Assembly: GCF_040183065.1 (NCBI RefSeq)
Contig: NC_091120.1
Coordinates: forward strand, 191,907,627 to 191,971,626
Length of the DNA: 64,000 bases
Origin: Periplaneta americana
Lineage: Eukaryota; Arthropoda; Insecta; Blattodea; Blattidae
Reading direction: 5' to 3'
A program made the position numbers and the translations under genes. Numbering within the stretch: position 1 is the stretch's first letter; the number at the start of each line of letters is the position of its first letter. Shown in pieces: positions 1 through 12,142 of the stretch. Under the pieces are notes generated by a model. It saw nothing but the letters and a program-made list of their open reading frames with translations, was not told where the DNA came from and did not search any database.

Positions 1-49
1 TCGGCCAACTACTAGTACTCAAGTGTGGTTGGTGAGTACTTAGTAATAT

Positions 50-861
50 TTTTTTTGTGCGAGATCGTGCGTATTTGCTTGCTTTCCGCACAGAACCAAT
101 ACGCGGTAAGTGTGAAATACCACATTCAGTATTCCCAACGTAACACACATAACAATTTCCCTCTTCTTACCGCTTAAGCGCGACATTCATTTTACTGCTT
201 TAGGCTTTTAACATATTATTTTTTTAGAGACGTTTAACATAGTAATAATTATAAATTGGAATCTTACCACTGCAATTTCACCTAAATTGCAATGCTAATT
301 ATTGTTTTTAAATATTTGCAAACATTAAGTAAAGTCTACTACTCCACGAAACTTATTGCATTCCTGATACAAGTAACATTAAGGAAGCCGTGAAAAAATC
401 AACAAGATTCCAGATGCCGATGTTATTACTGCAATATGTTATATAAATAATATTGTTAAAATATTAAAATGAAAAATAAGTCATTACATAACCTTACCGT
501 TTGTTTTAAGTTCGCATTTATAGACTGGGGGGGGAAGACAGACGTATATCACGGCCTGCTGGAGTATAGTAAACACAGAAAACATTTTATAGCAACAATG
601 TTGAAGAAAGATATTTTGGTGTTCCGAAGTTGGCGTCATGAAACAGAAACCAAGATGGAGATTTCATTGCAACTAATTAGAAATTCGTCTTTCAGGTATG
701 TAATAAACGATCTTCGCACAAAATAATGTATGATACACGAGCGGTATGTTTGTTTTCATGTTCTCGGAAATTAAAAAAGCTCAACTACGTTTCGCTTTTT
801 CAATCTTTTCCTCGAACATGAAAACGTCAACATACCGCTCTTGTAACGTATATTACTATAT
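50..861 (+). repeat. Interspersed repeat family A, copy 1 (hairpin-ended)
   Basis: This stretch matches the reverse complement of 17810-18518 over nearly its whole length. Shared landmarks are the GTGCGAGATCGTGCGTATTTG end, the block with the G-run near 527-534, and the terminal hairpin at 739-840. Copy 1 has about 100 bp (roughly 415-515) that copy 2 lacks. No coding capacity is visible; the short ORFs at 469-726 and 746-928 fall in repeat sequence. It is probably a non-autonomous DNA transposon, but no clear terminal inverted repeat or target duplication was found, so the superfamily is unknown. Confidence 0.75.
739..840. repeat. Terminal foldback hairpin of family A, copy 1
   Basis: An imperfect palindrome of about 100 nt. 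GAGCGGTATGTT at 739 pairs with AACATACCGCTC ending at 840, GTTTTCATGTTC pairs with GAACATGAAAAC, and AAAAAGC pairs with GCTTTTT around a loop containing CAACTACGTTTC. The same structure is conserved in the other copy at 17827-17927, so it belongs to the element. Confidence 0.8.
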
Positions 862-3515
862 TAACGTATTCTTTGTTGGTCTAAATGACATAACATATCT
901 ATATATTGTCTTACATAACTCAGATTAGATCGGCAAAAAGAATAGAGTGACGATATATACAAGAAAACTACCATTCGGATTCACACAAAGGAGTGGTAAA
1001 GCACAAAATCTCTGGCTATGGTGCTCCCCTGCCTTCAGTCCTGACTGGATGCTTATTTTGTGTTTAGTAATGAAACGTTATCTTCTTAGAGCGGTCATGT
1101 CAATTGATGCCCATAGGCGCAAGCGCGCGCTTTAGAGCTCAGGAGAGCCTGAGCGCTTTACAGCGGAAAGGAAATAGACGAGATAGGTAGTATAGGCCTA
1201 TGCGACTTGGTCAAGCTGTGTACAAGGATGGCCAGCACTGATTCAATGGATAAAGGGAAGAGAACTTACTAAAACTGCATCCATGTTAATTTTTATATTT
1301 GTCTGAGAAGTATAAGTGCATTATAAAAATGTAAGTTTTAATTTTAATGCTCATTTTTCACGAGTTTGCTTTTTTTATTATTCAAAAGGAATATTTTCTC
1401 AATTTTTTTTATAGAAAAGTGAAATTTTCAGATATGTTTATTTAGTAGCCTTACAGGGTACTAAAATAATATTTTCGTTAACCTAATATATCGTAAATAC
1501 GTATTACTCAAAATGTGTATTACAAATTTTCAAAATATTCGCATGTAAATTGTTTGTAAGGAAATGAATTAACAAAGGAACTACTCTCACATCATAAACA
1601 AAAGACATGTGCCCATGTGTTGAAGAAACGTCAGCTCTATAGCTTCAGCAGATTTCGAGAAAATAATTTATAATTCTGATGATAGGAAGTTGCTCACCAA
1701 TATCACCTTAAAAGCATAAGAGTTTTGTTATGTAATATTAGTTACAGTTAAAACATATACAGTACCTAGGTAACTTTGTTTTGTACTATAATATTGTATT
1801 GATTAGTTTATTGATTACTTTTATAAGGCTAAAGTTACCACCAATATCAATTCCAACTTATCATGTCATACTCAATCTCTTTCTTTGGGATATCACTTTC
1901 TTTATAAATGATGTGTTTCATCCACTTAATACGGTATAATATATACTACTATGGAATTTAAGTGAATATTCCTTCTTAACTCTTTATTATGTTATTAACA
2001 TTTAAAACACAACTGCAATATTAAGAAACTGGTGTTGGTACTTTTGTTTTACAGACAATATAGATCATATCAAACAGAAAGAAGCCATATAAAAATAACG
2101 ACATAAAATTTCACGTTCCGTTTGAAGTTTGTGCACCACTGTTTTCTTAATTCAACAGGCTTCTTATTCACATACATAATCCTTCTTCCTTTCGTACCTA
2201 GCGCTTGATGCCCGCGCACGACGTCAACTTCAGAAAAATGCGCTTGCTTTGACATCACTGTCTTAGAGGATGAAAATCAGACCCTTATGTTAAAGAATTC
2301 TGTAGAGAACCATGGAATTTACTACATTAGCGCCTGGACCGTTAAGAGTTAGAGAAGGAATAATATCTTCCTGTAACCCAACACAAGAGCCATCCAAAGT
2401 ACTTGTTGCTTATTGTGACATATGAACACTCCCTCCTTGTGTGTGTTGGCTTATTGCCAAAGACGTTACTTCAGTGGACTGCATGCATGCCACCAAAAGA
2501 ACACGCTTGGAATGCGACTATATTTTCTTTCTGGTTGGTCTTCTGTGTATTATATCGATACACATTTTGTGTTTCTATCAGAGGTCCACATCGGAAGTTT
2601 TCGCTCGATCGCCAAGTAGTTCATAGCATAATCCGATAGGTAGCGCACATGCATGATGGGTAAAATTGTCACGAGCGATAAATCCTCGAACGGTGTAAGC
2701 CGAGCGTTAGACATTCGTTCTTGTTACAGTGATGAACTGTGTAGTAACATCATAGATGTTTATCATTTCACAACTCTGCAGTGTTTAACTAACCTCTCCA
2801 TAGTACAACTACAAAACTTGCTTTAAAATGTAATATAAATGTTGTATGTAATTTTTTTTTTCTTCACTCAGGAGTGGTTTTGTTTTTGCCACATATGATA
2901 GATGTTATTGGATGTAAAGATAATTATTATAAACGTAGAACACAAACACGATAATGCAAGAACCGTATCAAGTTTTGTAGTAATAATAATAATCTCTAAT
3001 AGTGTATCAATCTTTGCGTCTGTAACAGTTGTGCAGCATGATTATTCGTTTTATTATATTTTCTGTGGCGTTATCTCTGTATTAATATTGTTATTAATCT
3101 ACTGCTATATCAATAATATTTTGTAAAAGTTTCTACATTGTCGCAGTATATAGGCGGAACACTATGTGTGGACCTATCATATTATATAAATATGTGGTAA
3201 ATCAAATATTGAATAATTATTAATTAGCAATAATAACTGTATATCGAAGTTTTTGATACTATTTTATTTATAACTTCATGTTACTGTTTTGGTACCGTAT
3301 GAGCAAAACATATGTGTATCTTATCTGTCGCCTTCCATACAAGATAAGACATGTCGGTGAGATGAACTTGTACTGTGCTTCTATTTATTACGAGCGTATC
3401 ACGACCGATCGTATCTCACTCGAGGGTGCGACACTCGACCGAGTTCAAGCGAGCGATTTAACTCCAATGCAGCACTCTGGTTTCTGTATTCATTTTTAGT
3501 TACTTTGCTTTATAA
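862..3515. other. Unassigned AT-rich DNA
   Basis: No gene, LINE, SINE or inverted-repeat element was recognised. Open frames are short and show no family motifs. Around 3390-3450 there is a locally GC-richer stretch with repeated CGA-type words, of unknown meaning. Confidence 0.5.
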
Positions 3516-3870
3516 TTTATTCATTCATTGGTTCATAGTATTCTGCCCAAGGACAGGTCTTTCACTGCAAACCCAGCATTCTCCAGTCTTTCCTATTTTC
3601 TGTCTTCCTCTGTTTATCCGCATATGATCCATATATCTTAATGTTGTCTATCTGATATCTTCTTCTGCCCCGCACTCTTCTCCTGTTCACCATTTCTTCC
3701 AGTGCATCCTTCAGTAGGCAGTTTCTTCTCAGCCAGTGACCCAGCCAATTCCTTTTCCTCTTTCTGATCAGTTTCAGCATCATTCTTTATTCATCCATTC
3801 TTTCCAAACAGTTTCGTTTCTTACTCTGTCTGTCCATTTCACATCCTCCATCCTTCTCATATTTATTTAT
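3516..3870 (-). pseudogene. LINE-2 family 3' fragment (RT C-terminus and 3' UTR)
   Basis: Read on the minus strand, 3783-3562 encodes the C-terminal end of a non-LTR retrotransposon ORF2, with the motifs RKRKRNWLGHWLRRN, GRRRYQ and RKDWRMLGLQ followed by a stop. Sequence from 3784 to about 3870 also aligns with the family copy at 26068-27650 but is frameshifted. The 3' UTR runs into a short ATTC-type tail near 3516-3530. It lacks the reverse transcriptase core, so it is a dead 5'-truncated copy. It keeps the WLGHWLRR segment that the 26-kb copy has deleted. Confidence 0.75.
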
Positions 3871-4079
3871 TTAAATATACAGAATAAAGAATATAATTAC
3901 AAACAAACAAGAGAAATAGAAATAAAATGATACAAACAATATAAAACAGGAGATACAGTAGTATTAACAAAATTTGAGACCGAATGAGCAGCGCTCGTGT
4001 TCGTGTATATGTTTTTTTTTATCTTATGTATTTACATTGTTACTTTATTCGTCCTCAGTTTATAATTTCCGCTAATATT

Positions 4080-4094
4080 ACACACACACACACA
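4080..4094. repeat. (CA)n microsatellite
   Basis: A short run of CA dinucleotides followed by a C-rich tract. It lies just upstream of the inverted-repeat end at 4123. Confidence 0.85.
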
Positions 4095-4963
4095 AGCCCC
4101 CCCCTCTACATACATTCATACATACGGGCTATTCCATCTCAAATCGACCGAAATATAGTGAAAGTTGACCTTAGAGTCGGGCAAACAGCCTCTTACTCCC
4201 GCTCGTCTCGTAGGCGAGACTGGCTGGCCGATAACGCCAGTTCCGAGAATCGTAATCTCGAGATTGGCACTCTCGGGAACGAGGAATACCGGGTCCCGGC
4301 CTGTTATCGCACGGCCGACTTATCGTTACGAAATGCGTACACTGACTGCCGGCTTAATTGCCGCTCATCACTGAAATTCGTGACTCTTTCTGAAATATTA
4401 ATGTTCATAAAGTAATTTAAGAAGGCACAGCAGTGTGGTATGCAATAATACAGCACATTATGATTGTCGACATTCTTACAGAAGTCACACTGTTTTAATG
4501 AACTACTTATTGCCTTTCTGGAGAAGTAAAATAATGCAGCACTTTCAGTCGTTACCTAATCCTAAGCTAGTCTAAAACAATAACACGTTATGGTTGGAGC
4601 TATGATATACTTTCTCGCTATCAGCATTTCGTTGACATTGCATATTTAATCATTCGATAGTGTATTGTATACGCTATAGTAATGGATAACACACGACTGT
4701 ATTATTATATTGCGCGTTCACATCTGGATGTTTCGTTGTTATGCAACGGCATCTTCATCAGCATGGGTAATTATTGTGCTGTGTAAGGACGAAATAAAAT
4801 AATTAATACTTATTTATATTATAAAGGACCAAAGACTCTGGCAAAAGATATTTTTGTTTCCCAACTGATAAAATGCTGCATGTGAAATGGAAACACTTTT
4901 GCAAGAGGAAGGACAGAATTACGAAATAGAGTAGATCCTTTCACAAATTGATCATAATTACTT

Positions 4964-5520
4964 ACAAATGCATTTTAAGGAACCCGGAGGTTCATTGCCG
5001 CTCTCACATAAGCCCCCCATCGGTCTCTAACCTGAGCAAGATTAATTCAGTCTCTACCATCATATCCATTTTTATATTATCTTCCCATCTACGTCTCTGC
5101 CTCTCCAAACGTCCTTTCCCTCCGGCCATCCAACTAACACTCTATATCCATTTCTGGATTCACCCATACATGCTAGATGTTCTGCCCATTTCAAACCTCT
5201 GAATTTAATATTCCTAATTATGTCAGGTGTAGTACAATGCGTGCAGTTCTACGTTGTGCAACTTCCTCCATTCTCCATCCCTCTTAGCCCCAAATATCTT
5301 CCTAAGAATCTTATTCTCGAATACCCTTAACCTCTGTTCCTCAAAGTGAGAGTCCAAATTTCACCACCATACAGGACAACCGGTAATGTAACTGTTTTAT
5401 AAATTCTAACTTTCAAGTTTTTTGAGAGCAGGCTGAGTGACAAAAGCTTCTCAACCGAATAATAACAGGCATTTCCCCCCATATTTATTCTGCGTTTCCT
5501 CCTGAGTGTCATTTATATTT
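4964..5520 (-). pseudogene. RTE-like LINE fragment, truncated at both ends
   Basis: On the minus strand this matches the other RTE-like copies in the window (for example 32008-32711). It begins at the conserved 3' end (GGAACCCGGAGGTTCATTGC on the plus strand) and runs to the ORF segment [15 protein letters not shown] at 5512-5460. The frame is broken several times. The (TTAC)n tail seen at other copies is absent and the 5' part stops near 5520. It is a decayed retrotransposon end with no function expected. Confidence 0.85.
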
Positions 5521-5551
5521 GCTTTATCATAACAACAGAGAATAAAAGAGG

Positions 5552-5585
<34 letters not shown>
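5552..5585. repeat. (TTA)n microsatellite
   Basis: About eleven TTA units between the RTE-like fragment and the SINE fragment. Confidence 0.95.
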
Positions 5586-5586
<1 letters not shown>

Positions 5587-5589
5587 ATT

Positions 5590-5738
5590 AGTTACTTTAC
5601 GACGCTTTATCAACTGCTATAGCTATCTAGCGTCTGAATGAGATGATAATGCCAGCGAAATGAGTCCAGGGTCCAGCGCCGAAAGTTACCCAGCATTTGC
5701 TCTCAATGGGTTGAGGCGAGAAACCTCAGCCAGGTAAA
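5590..5738 (-). repeat. SINE-1 fragment (3' half)
   Basis: Reverse-strand match to the 3' body of the tRNA-derived SINE at 14144-14362 and 35985-36238, including the ACGACGCTTTATCAACTG end and the CCGAAAGTTACCCAGCATTTG block. The tRNA-like head is missing; the match stops at CAGCCAGGTAA. Confidence 0.8.
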
Positions 5739-5740
5739 GG

Positions 5741-7123
5741 CTGATTCACAATAAACCGGGAACGGAAACGACAACGAGAAATAATCTATACTAATAATAA
5801 ATCTGTAAGCGAAATTTTTCTGGTAATTTTCGCTTTTCCAAAAATAATTGGTCCTAACATATATAATTAATTAATTATCCTGAAACCGAAAATCGCTTTT
5901 TTGAAATTTTTGTTTGTATGTCTGTCTGTCTGTCTGTCTGTCTGTGTCTGTCTGGATGTTTGTTACCTTTTCACGCGATAATGGCTGAACGGATTTCGAT
6001 GAAAATTGGAACATAAATTAAGTTCGTTGTAACTTAGATCTTAGGCTATATGACATTCAAAATACTTTATTTAAAAGGGGGGTTATAAGGGGGCCTGAAG
6101 TAAATAAACCGAAATATCTCGCTTATTATTGATTTTTGTGAAAAATGTTACATAACAAAAATTTCTTTAAAAATGATTTCCGATAAGTTTTATTCCAGGC
6201 AAAATTTTGATAGGACTGATATTTAAGTCTGTCTGTCTGTCTGGATGTTAGTTACCTTTTCAGGCGATAATGGCTGAACGGATTTCAGTGAAAATTTGAA
6301 TATAAATTAAGTTCGTTGTAACTTAGATTTTAGGCTATGTAGCATTCAAAATACTTTATTTAAAAGGGCGGTTGTAAGGGGGCCTGAATTAAATAAACCA
6401 AAATATCTCGCTTATTATTGATTTTTGTGAAAAATGTTACATAACAGAAGGTTCTTCAAAAATGATTTTCGATAAGTTTTATTCCAGGCAAAATTTTGAT
6501 AGCTCTGATATTTAAGGATATAAAAGAGTTTTAAAATAACAATACATTTCCACCGCCGCCTCAGATTGTAGCGTCGTTGTTCCGTAACTGCTATGTGCAA
6601 ACTATTAAATTTTTTAGTAGGAAGAAAAACAAATTTATTCGTTCTATGGCAGTAGTGCATAGAAGATCGTGAATTGTTACATTTTTACACAATCAACTCT
6701 ATTAATTTGGAGTGATTTATTAAAGGATGCATTCAAGACTAATTTAGAAAAATGTTAAACGAGTTATATTTGCACCAAATGAGTGGTCTCTGGATCAAAA
6801 TGATAGCATTTTAATTATTTAAATACAATTTAAATTAAGTAACATATTAAACGATTTATTCTTCTATCAAACACGAATGTTCCCTGGACCCAATGTTCTA
6901 TTTTAATTATGTAATTACTTTATATTTATTTCTAATAAGTGCAGCGGAGCGCACGGGTACAGCTAGTGTTAAAATAAATGTATTTAAATGTGAACATTCA
7001 CAATTAACGAGAAGATTAACGGGAACGTGAAAGTTAATTGTGAATGCTCACATTCAAATGTATTTATTTTAACAATATTTCCGTTATCGTTGTCGTTTCC
7101 GTTCTCGGTTTATTGTGAACCAG
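5741..7123. mobile_element. Palindromic MITE interrupted by a Helitron
   Basis: The left arm (CTGATTCACAATAAACCGGG, 5741 on) and the right arm (ending GGTTTATTGTGAACCAG at 7123) are the termini of the MITE found whole at 7574-7756. Only about 200 bp of the total is MITE; the rest is the Helitron at 5785-6966. Inner sequence shared with the other copy includes TTAAAATAAATG and GTGAACATTCACAATTAA. Confidence 0.85.
5785..6966 (+). mobile_element. Non-autonomous Helitron-like element, 1182 bp
   Basis: The insert starts with TC (TCTATACTAATAATAAATC) and ends with CTAG, preceded by a short GC-rich foldback (GTGCAGCGGAGCGCAC). It sits exactly between A5784 and T6967. The unoccupied MITE copy reads AAATAATGTTAAAATAAATG at the matching place, so insertion between A and T without target duplication is directly visible. 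These are the diagnostic Helitron features. Inside are a (GTCT)n tract near 5917-5945 and two direct copies, about 287 bp apart, of a block starting near TGGCTGAACGGATTT. No Rep or helicase sequence is present. Confidence 0.85.
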
Positions 7124-7203
7124 TCTTAACTTGTCCCAACCAAGATTCGAACCGGAAGCCGATCGTTTCACAGTCAGGTGTGCTAACCGTTTACTCTACA
7201 GCG

Positions 7204-7256
<53 letters not shown>
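7204..7256. repeat. (TTA)n microsatellite
   Basis: About 18 TTA units continuing into a degenerate ATT/ATC-rich tract to about 7370. Isoleucine-, tyrosine- and asparagine-rich open frames here are translations of the microsatellite. Confidence 0.95.
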
Positions 7257-7258
<2 letters not shown>

Positions 7259-7573
7259 CATTATTATTAGTAGTATTACTGTTATCATCATCATTATCGT
7301 AATCATTAGGATGATTAAGATTATGATTATCAGGATTATTATGATGGTTATTATTTATTACTGTCTTGTAAGTTATCATTAGGTACAAGTATTAGAAATC
7401 TGATTAATTCTTAATTTGTTATTCTCGTTCCTATAACATAGGATAATTATTGTAAATCATATAGGCCTATATAATTTTATATTGTAACATGGCTAGAATA
7501 CGATAATGATTGTTCTGTAACAATAATTTATAACGTGCACACCAATAGAAAGTGTAGTTTTCTATAGTATAGG

Positions 7574-7756
7574 CTGGTTCAGAATAAACCGGGAACGGAA
7601 ACGAGAACGGAAATAATGTTAAAATAAATGTACAGTATTAAATGTGAGCATTCATAATAGTTAATTGTGAATGCTTACCTTTAAATACATTTATTTTAAA
7701 AATATTTCCGTTCTAGTTCTCGTTGCCGTTTCCGTTCTCGGTTTATTGTGAACCAG
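7574..7756. mobile_element. Palindromic MITE, uninterrupted copy (183 bp)
   Basis: Termini CTGGTTCAGAATAAACCGGG and its near-complement ending GGTTTATTGTGAACCAG form long inverted repeats that continue through GAACGGAAACGAGAACGG. The centre is a second palindrome around AATGTGAGCATTCA. It is the empty-site reference for the Helitron insertion upstream. Confidence 0.85.
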
Positions 7757-10700
7757 CTTTTAATATTTTCATGTTTCATGTCATTGTGTTACAAACAATT
7801 TTTTTATTTAGTTGCTATAAAAGATAGCCTAATTACTATAAAGTGTAAACCATCTTGGACTATATAGCCTCATTTTCAACTATCTTTATTAAAATATCAA
7901 TTAATACTATCCGTCCAATAACGAGTTTTCATGCGTTGAAAGGTTCCGCACAAATTTTACGGAACAAACGTTTGAGTCATGAGTCCTGCGCTAACAGGTT
8001 AACTCGCAGTTATTCGAGAACCAGTAAAAATTTTGAGTGGCCATCACTTTTAAAAGTAATTTCCATCCTTTCTCAACATTTCTCTCGCTTTGACCCCCCA
8101 TCTAACGTGAAAAACAAAAAAGTTTTCAAAGGTGAAAGGTGAAGTTGCAAATGTCTATTCTGAACACATCAATCTCCATCGAAGTTAATATTTTTTTTCT
8201 CACTTTCCAAAAAATATTTTCAGTTCGATTTTTTTCCTATGTTTTCCTTAGACATTGAGCTATCAATCCAAAAAATTACAGCGCGATTGATGAAGTATTA
8301 TAGGAGCTACGACATGATATATATTTAAAGAACCGGGAAATGCATAAGCCAATGCTTCCTATAGGAGCACGGCCCGAGCGATATTGCTTGCTTATCAGTA
8401 CAACAGTCCCGCATAGACGTCCGAGACTGTCGGGAGTGATCTAGTATCGGTAATCTCGGGAGCAAGAGAATCTCGTGTCCTCTATCAATGAGTCATTTGG
8501 CTACGTTAGGTACTCGCGCACTGGGCGAGACTGCGGTGATTACGCAACCGAGAACGGGCGATAATATGAGGCAGTCTGCCCGACTCTAGTTGACCTTGCA
8601 ATTTTTAAATACAATGAAACTTTTTCTGTCCGTAGACAACTGTGATATAATGCTTTGTGCAAAGTTTGTAGCATTAGAACTTAATAGTGTTTAAATTAAT
8701 AATATTTAAATTTATCGTATTTTCATAAAATTAGCAACTTTAAACTGTTGTGGCTCCGAAACCCTTTCACCCAATGATCAAAATCATGGTTCATTTTGAT
8801 GCTGAGAAGTTGAATTTTATATTGACATGTAAACAGATTTTCTTACTTTTTATGGAAATGGAGAAATTTAGATTTTTCTTCATTAAGACGCCTTTGGCCA
8901 CGAAAAAATATTTTTAAAATATATGGTTAGATTCCACATTGAAAGTGCAAATAAACTCATATTTTTTCTGGTGGTAGGTTGATAAGAAAGTATTGAAAAT
9001 ATCAAATAAAGAAAATAAATAGTACGCGCGTGAACTAACCAGCTGACTGTGAGACGGGAGGTAGTCGAGACAAGCAAGGCCAGGAGACAAACACATGATG
9101 TTTCGTCTAGTAGCGCATAGCTGGGCTAGCTTTATCACAAGTTTTCATAAACACAGGAGTAAAATGACGCCCAACGCTCGCTTATCTTCAGCTCTCGGCC
9201 AGTGCCTGCGGTACTGCGCCGTTCAAGTCTAGGCGTGTGAAAATAATCTATATAATACCCTCGAAACTTATTGCCGAGCCGCTAAGCAAACAATACCGAA
9301 TCCCTCTTAATAATCCAAGGTTTTTTCTCAATTTTTTTTTTCACATTTTTACAAATGTCCAAAAAGCCTAAAAGCAAGTAATACCAGATTATCTGTCTCT
9401 CTGTGTACAATAAAAATAAGGATTACTTCTTATCATAACCTACCAAATGTCAGCTTCAAATAAGCTCTCGTTCAATGTTCTGCAGTAAATGGTTCCAGAG
9501 TTCTGAGCGCTGAAAGAGGCTTGTTTTTATAAAATACGCTAAATTTGTCGCTCAATAATACGAAAACCCTTTGACTTTCGATGGCATATTTTTGAAAGTG
9601 CACTCTCCTCAGGACCTTGTATAAGTAGGGGAAAAAATAGAGTATAAAAAATGCGAGGTTTTTTACTGCTCGATTTCATATGGAATAGCCCGTACATAAC
9701 ACCGTTATGATCAGAGAGAGCATTTGGTGTACGTAACTGCTACACGCACTACTGGGTGTTCATTTCAAAGTGTGTCATGACGTCACTGTTGTTGGGTCAC
9801 CGATTTGAAGCGAGTTTCAGTTTATATGTTAGAGAAGTTGCCTATTATTTAAGGCGTTCTTCAATCTGAACTTGAGAACGTGTACGGTATAACTTGAACG
9901 TCGTAGCAACAGATGGCGGTCTATACGGTCTGTGTGCTACCATAACCTCTTTCGAACTGTGTTTTGCGCCGGCAAGTCGTACGCAGGGTATTTTTTATCA
10001 TCGGTTGCGTATGGTAACATTCCACAACACAAATCAAATGCTCCGTGTCCATGTTGACCGTCGTACAATGACTGTAGGTAAGACCCTTTCCCCCAACTTG
10101 TGACGCAGTCAAAGCTCTGGGTATAGTAAACTTGTGCCCACTGATAACGTACCCCATCTGCTCTCTTTGGTTATGATATTCAACCTTCGCTTGTATTCAC
10201 CAATGGCACGCACATCCTTGCGATGCGGAAGTACGCATGCGTGAATGTGATTATTGAGACGCTGCTTGTGCAAACTTGAACCAGTATTACGCGAACGGAC
10301 AAGTAAGGTTCGTTTTTGTGAATCATTTACTTTTCTCCTATGTAGACGTGGGCGATACACCCAACAAGAGCATTGATTCTGATGTTGAAAGCGCAGCTCC
10401 ATTGAATAGAGACCTAACAAATCCCTTTGCAGCATGAGCGAAGGAGAGGTCAGGCGTCCAGTGTGTTCCCCTCTGTGCAGGTATTCAGAAGCTCCATTGC
10501 AGCGTGGAGGCCACCTGCCTTGTCTGCAACTGTTCAAATGCCCTGTGCTTTCTGTTCACAGTTTTGTAACAGCATAATGTGATTAGGCTACTGAGTAAAT
10601 AAACCAACCCAGTTCAATTCTATAGCAGTATTTATTTTGTCTGCATAGCCTATACAATGTTATAAGGTCTCGCAAGTACGGATTACCAACGGAAGGAATG

Positions 10701-11183
10701 TGAATCAAACACAGCGATAAGGAAGAGCGGTCGAGAGGAAAGGTCACGAGATAACTTTAATGATATTCAAGAGTACAGTTGGAAGAGAAATGACATCAAT
10801 AGAATCAGTCTTGCGTTGTGATAGTTATATTACGAATTTAGTTTGTTCCATTGCATGTAAATACGTGTCTTGTATCGCACGGTATTACTATTTCATTCGT
10901 AAACATATGTCGCGCGTTTAATTACCTTCGAATTGCTCTCTTGCTACGTTCTTTATTTCCACAGCGATGTCCTCATTTGTTCATCTTCTTGGAAGAGACA
11001 GTACTTCCATCGGCCCGCACCTCGTGCCTACAAACACACGTCAAAACAGACAGCAACGCCACCATTGCTTTTCGGTAATCGTTTCTTGCGCGAGCTGTCT
11101 CAAAAAGTTTAGTGGCAGAAAACTAAGGATTTCAAAATACAGTATGTGACCATGTCCGTACATTTTTACGTAAAATAAAACTA
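7757..11183. other. Unassigned, mostly AT-rich DNA
   Basis: No gene recognised. The segment 8560-8612, read in reverse, shares an AGAGTCGGGC-type block with 4163-4200, so it holds a repeat end in opposite orientation. The stretch 9700-10540 contains open frames on both strands without recognisable domains; the ATGGCGG and mobile-element-like wording suggests a repeat, but I could not find its boundaries. Confidence 0.45.
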
Positions 11184-12142
11184 TTTATTCTTGACCATGC
11201 CGAAATGTAGTAATTATACACTTGGTAGTAGCGCTTTAATGCACCTCATTAAAGTACATCTATTCATTTTAATTCAGTTGTTCAGCCAATGAAAATCACC
11301 ATTGTAATATTATAAAACCGTAAGTATCGATTATTCTCGGATATGCAATCGAAAGAGAATTAGCGAAAAGTCACGGAGGCTGGAAATCCAATACCGTCGC
11401 AGAAGGTTGCGTTCTGTTACTATAACAATTAGCGTTAATTGTAAATCATATTCAAATAAATTCAATTTGTCATCTCGTTTTTCAATTCTAAATAAATTTC
11501 CAGGTTATATCAACAATAATGCTCATGTTATTGTCTAGATTATTTCAAGGTCAATGACATTCGTGCCTCGGAAAAAATCAATACTTTGGCGTCTGCGAAC
11601 ATCTCACAATTCAGGTCAGTTCCGCTCCTCACTTACAAAACCACCACATGAATACTTATGAATAATTTCATGTTAGAAATGTGGTCGAGCATAAAGAGTC
11701 GTATGAAACTTGCCTATAATGGTAATTAAGACGCTCGTATGAAAATTATGAAAGTCGCTTGCACTCGTTTCATAAACAAACATACTCGCGTCTTAATTAC
11801 TGTTGTCACGCCAGGAGAAGGCGGCTGAAGTACTTAGACGGGGCGGAGGGGAAACAGTCGCGCATGCGCACGGCGCTGTTCACTGCAATATTCCTGTTTC
11901 ACAAACATCTACTGCACGTGTCTATGAATCTTTGCGACTTTGTGAAAATAATAGTGGGGTTTTTACTGTAGTGTTTTATTAGTTTCAACAAGACAATTGT
12001 TTTCAGTATACCACAAATCTTGTATTGCTTTAGTTATCCTTTGCTTTTCGTGTTAACAGTGTTGATAAGAATATAATTAATAGAATTTATGTTATTGTAT
12101 ACTGTTATTTAGGTTTATAGCAGTTTTTTGTTTATTGTAAAT

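Larger units (their letters stand above)
4123..9694. mobile_element. Possible large composite bounded by 22-bp inverted repeats
   Basis: ACGGGCTATTCCATCTCAAA at 4124 and the reverse complement of 9671-9693 agree at nearly every position, diverging mainly at CTC versus ATG, and then both read AAATCGA. TACAT lies just outside each arm. The 5.5 kb between holds unrelated nested repeats (RTE-like fragment, SINE piece, Helitron, MITEs). It could be one old element filled by later insertions, or two independent copies of a repeat end in opposite orientation. There is no transposase inside to decide. Confidence 0.3.

Noticed and set aside
3984..4415. 143-codon plus-strand ORF as a host gene
   Set aside because: Its C-terminal half lies in a repeat shared with 8350-8610 and it has no recognisable domain.
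7191..7388. Poly-Ile, poly-Tyr and poly-Asn ORFs; the same at 14350-14698, 48039-48435 and 48639-48984
   Set aside because: Direct translations of TTA, AAT and TCA microsatellites.
9894..10537. Plus- and minus-strand ORFs of 69-142 codons as genes
   Set aside because: Overlapping frames on both strands without motifs; looks like repeat-derived sequence, boundaries unknown.
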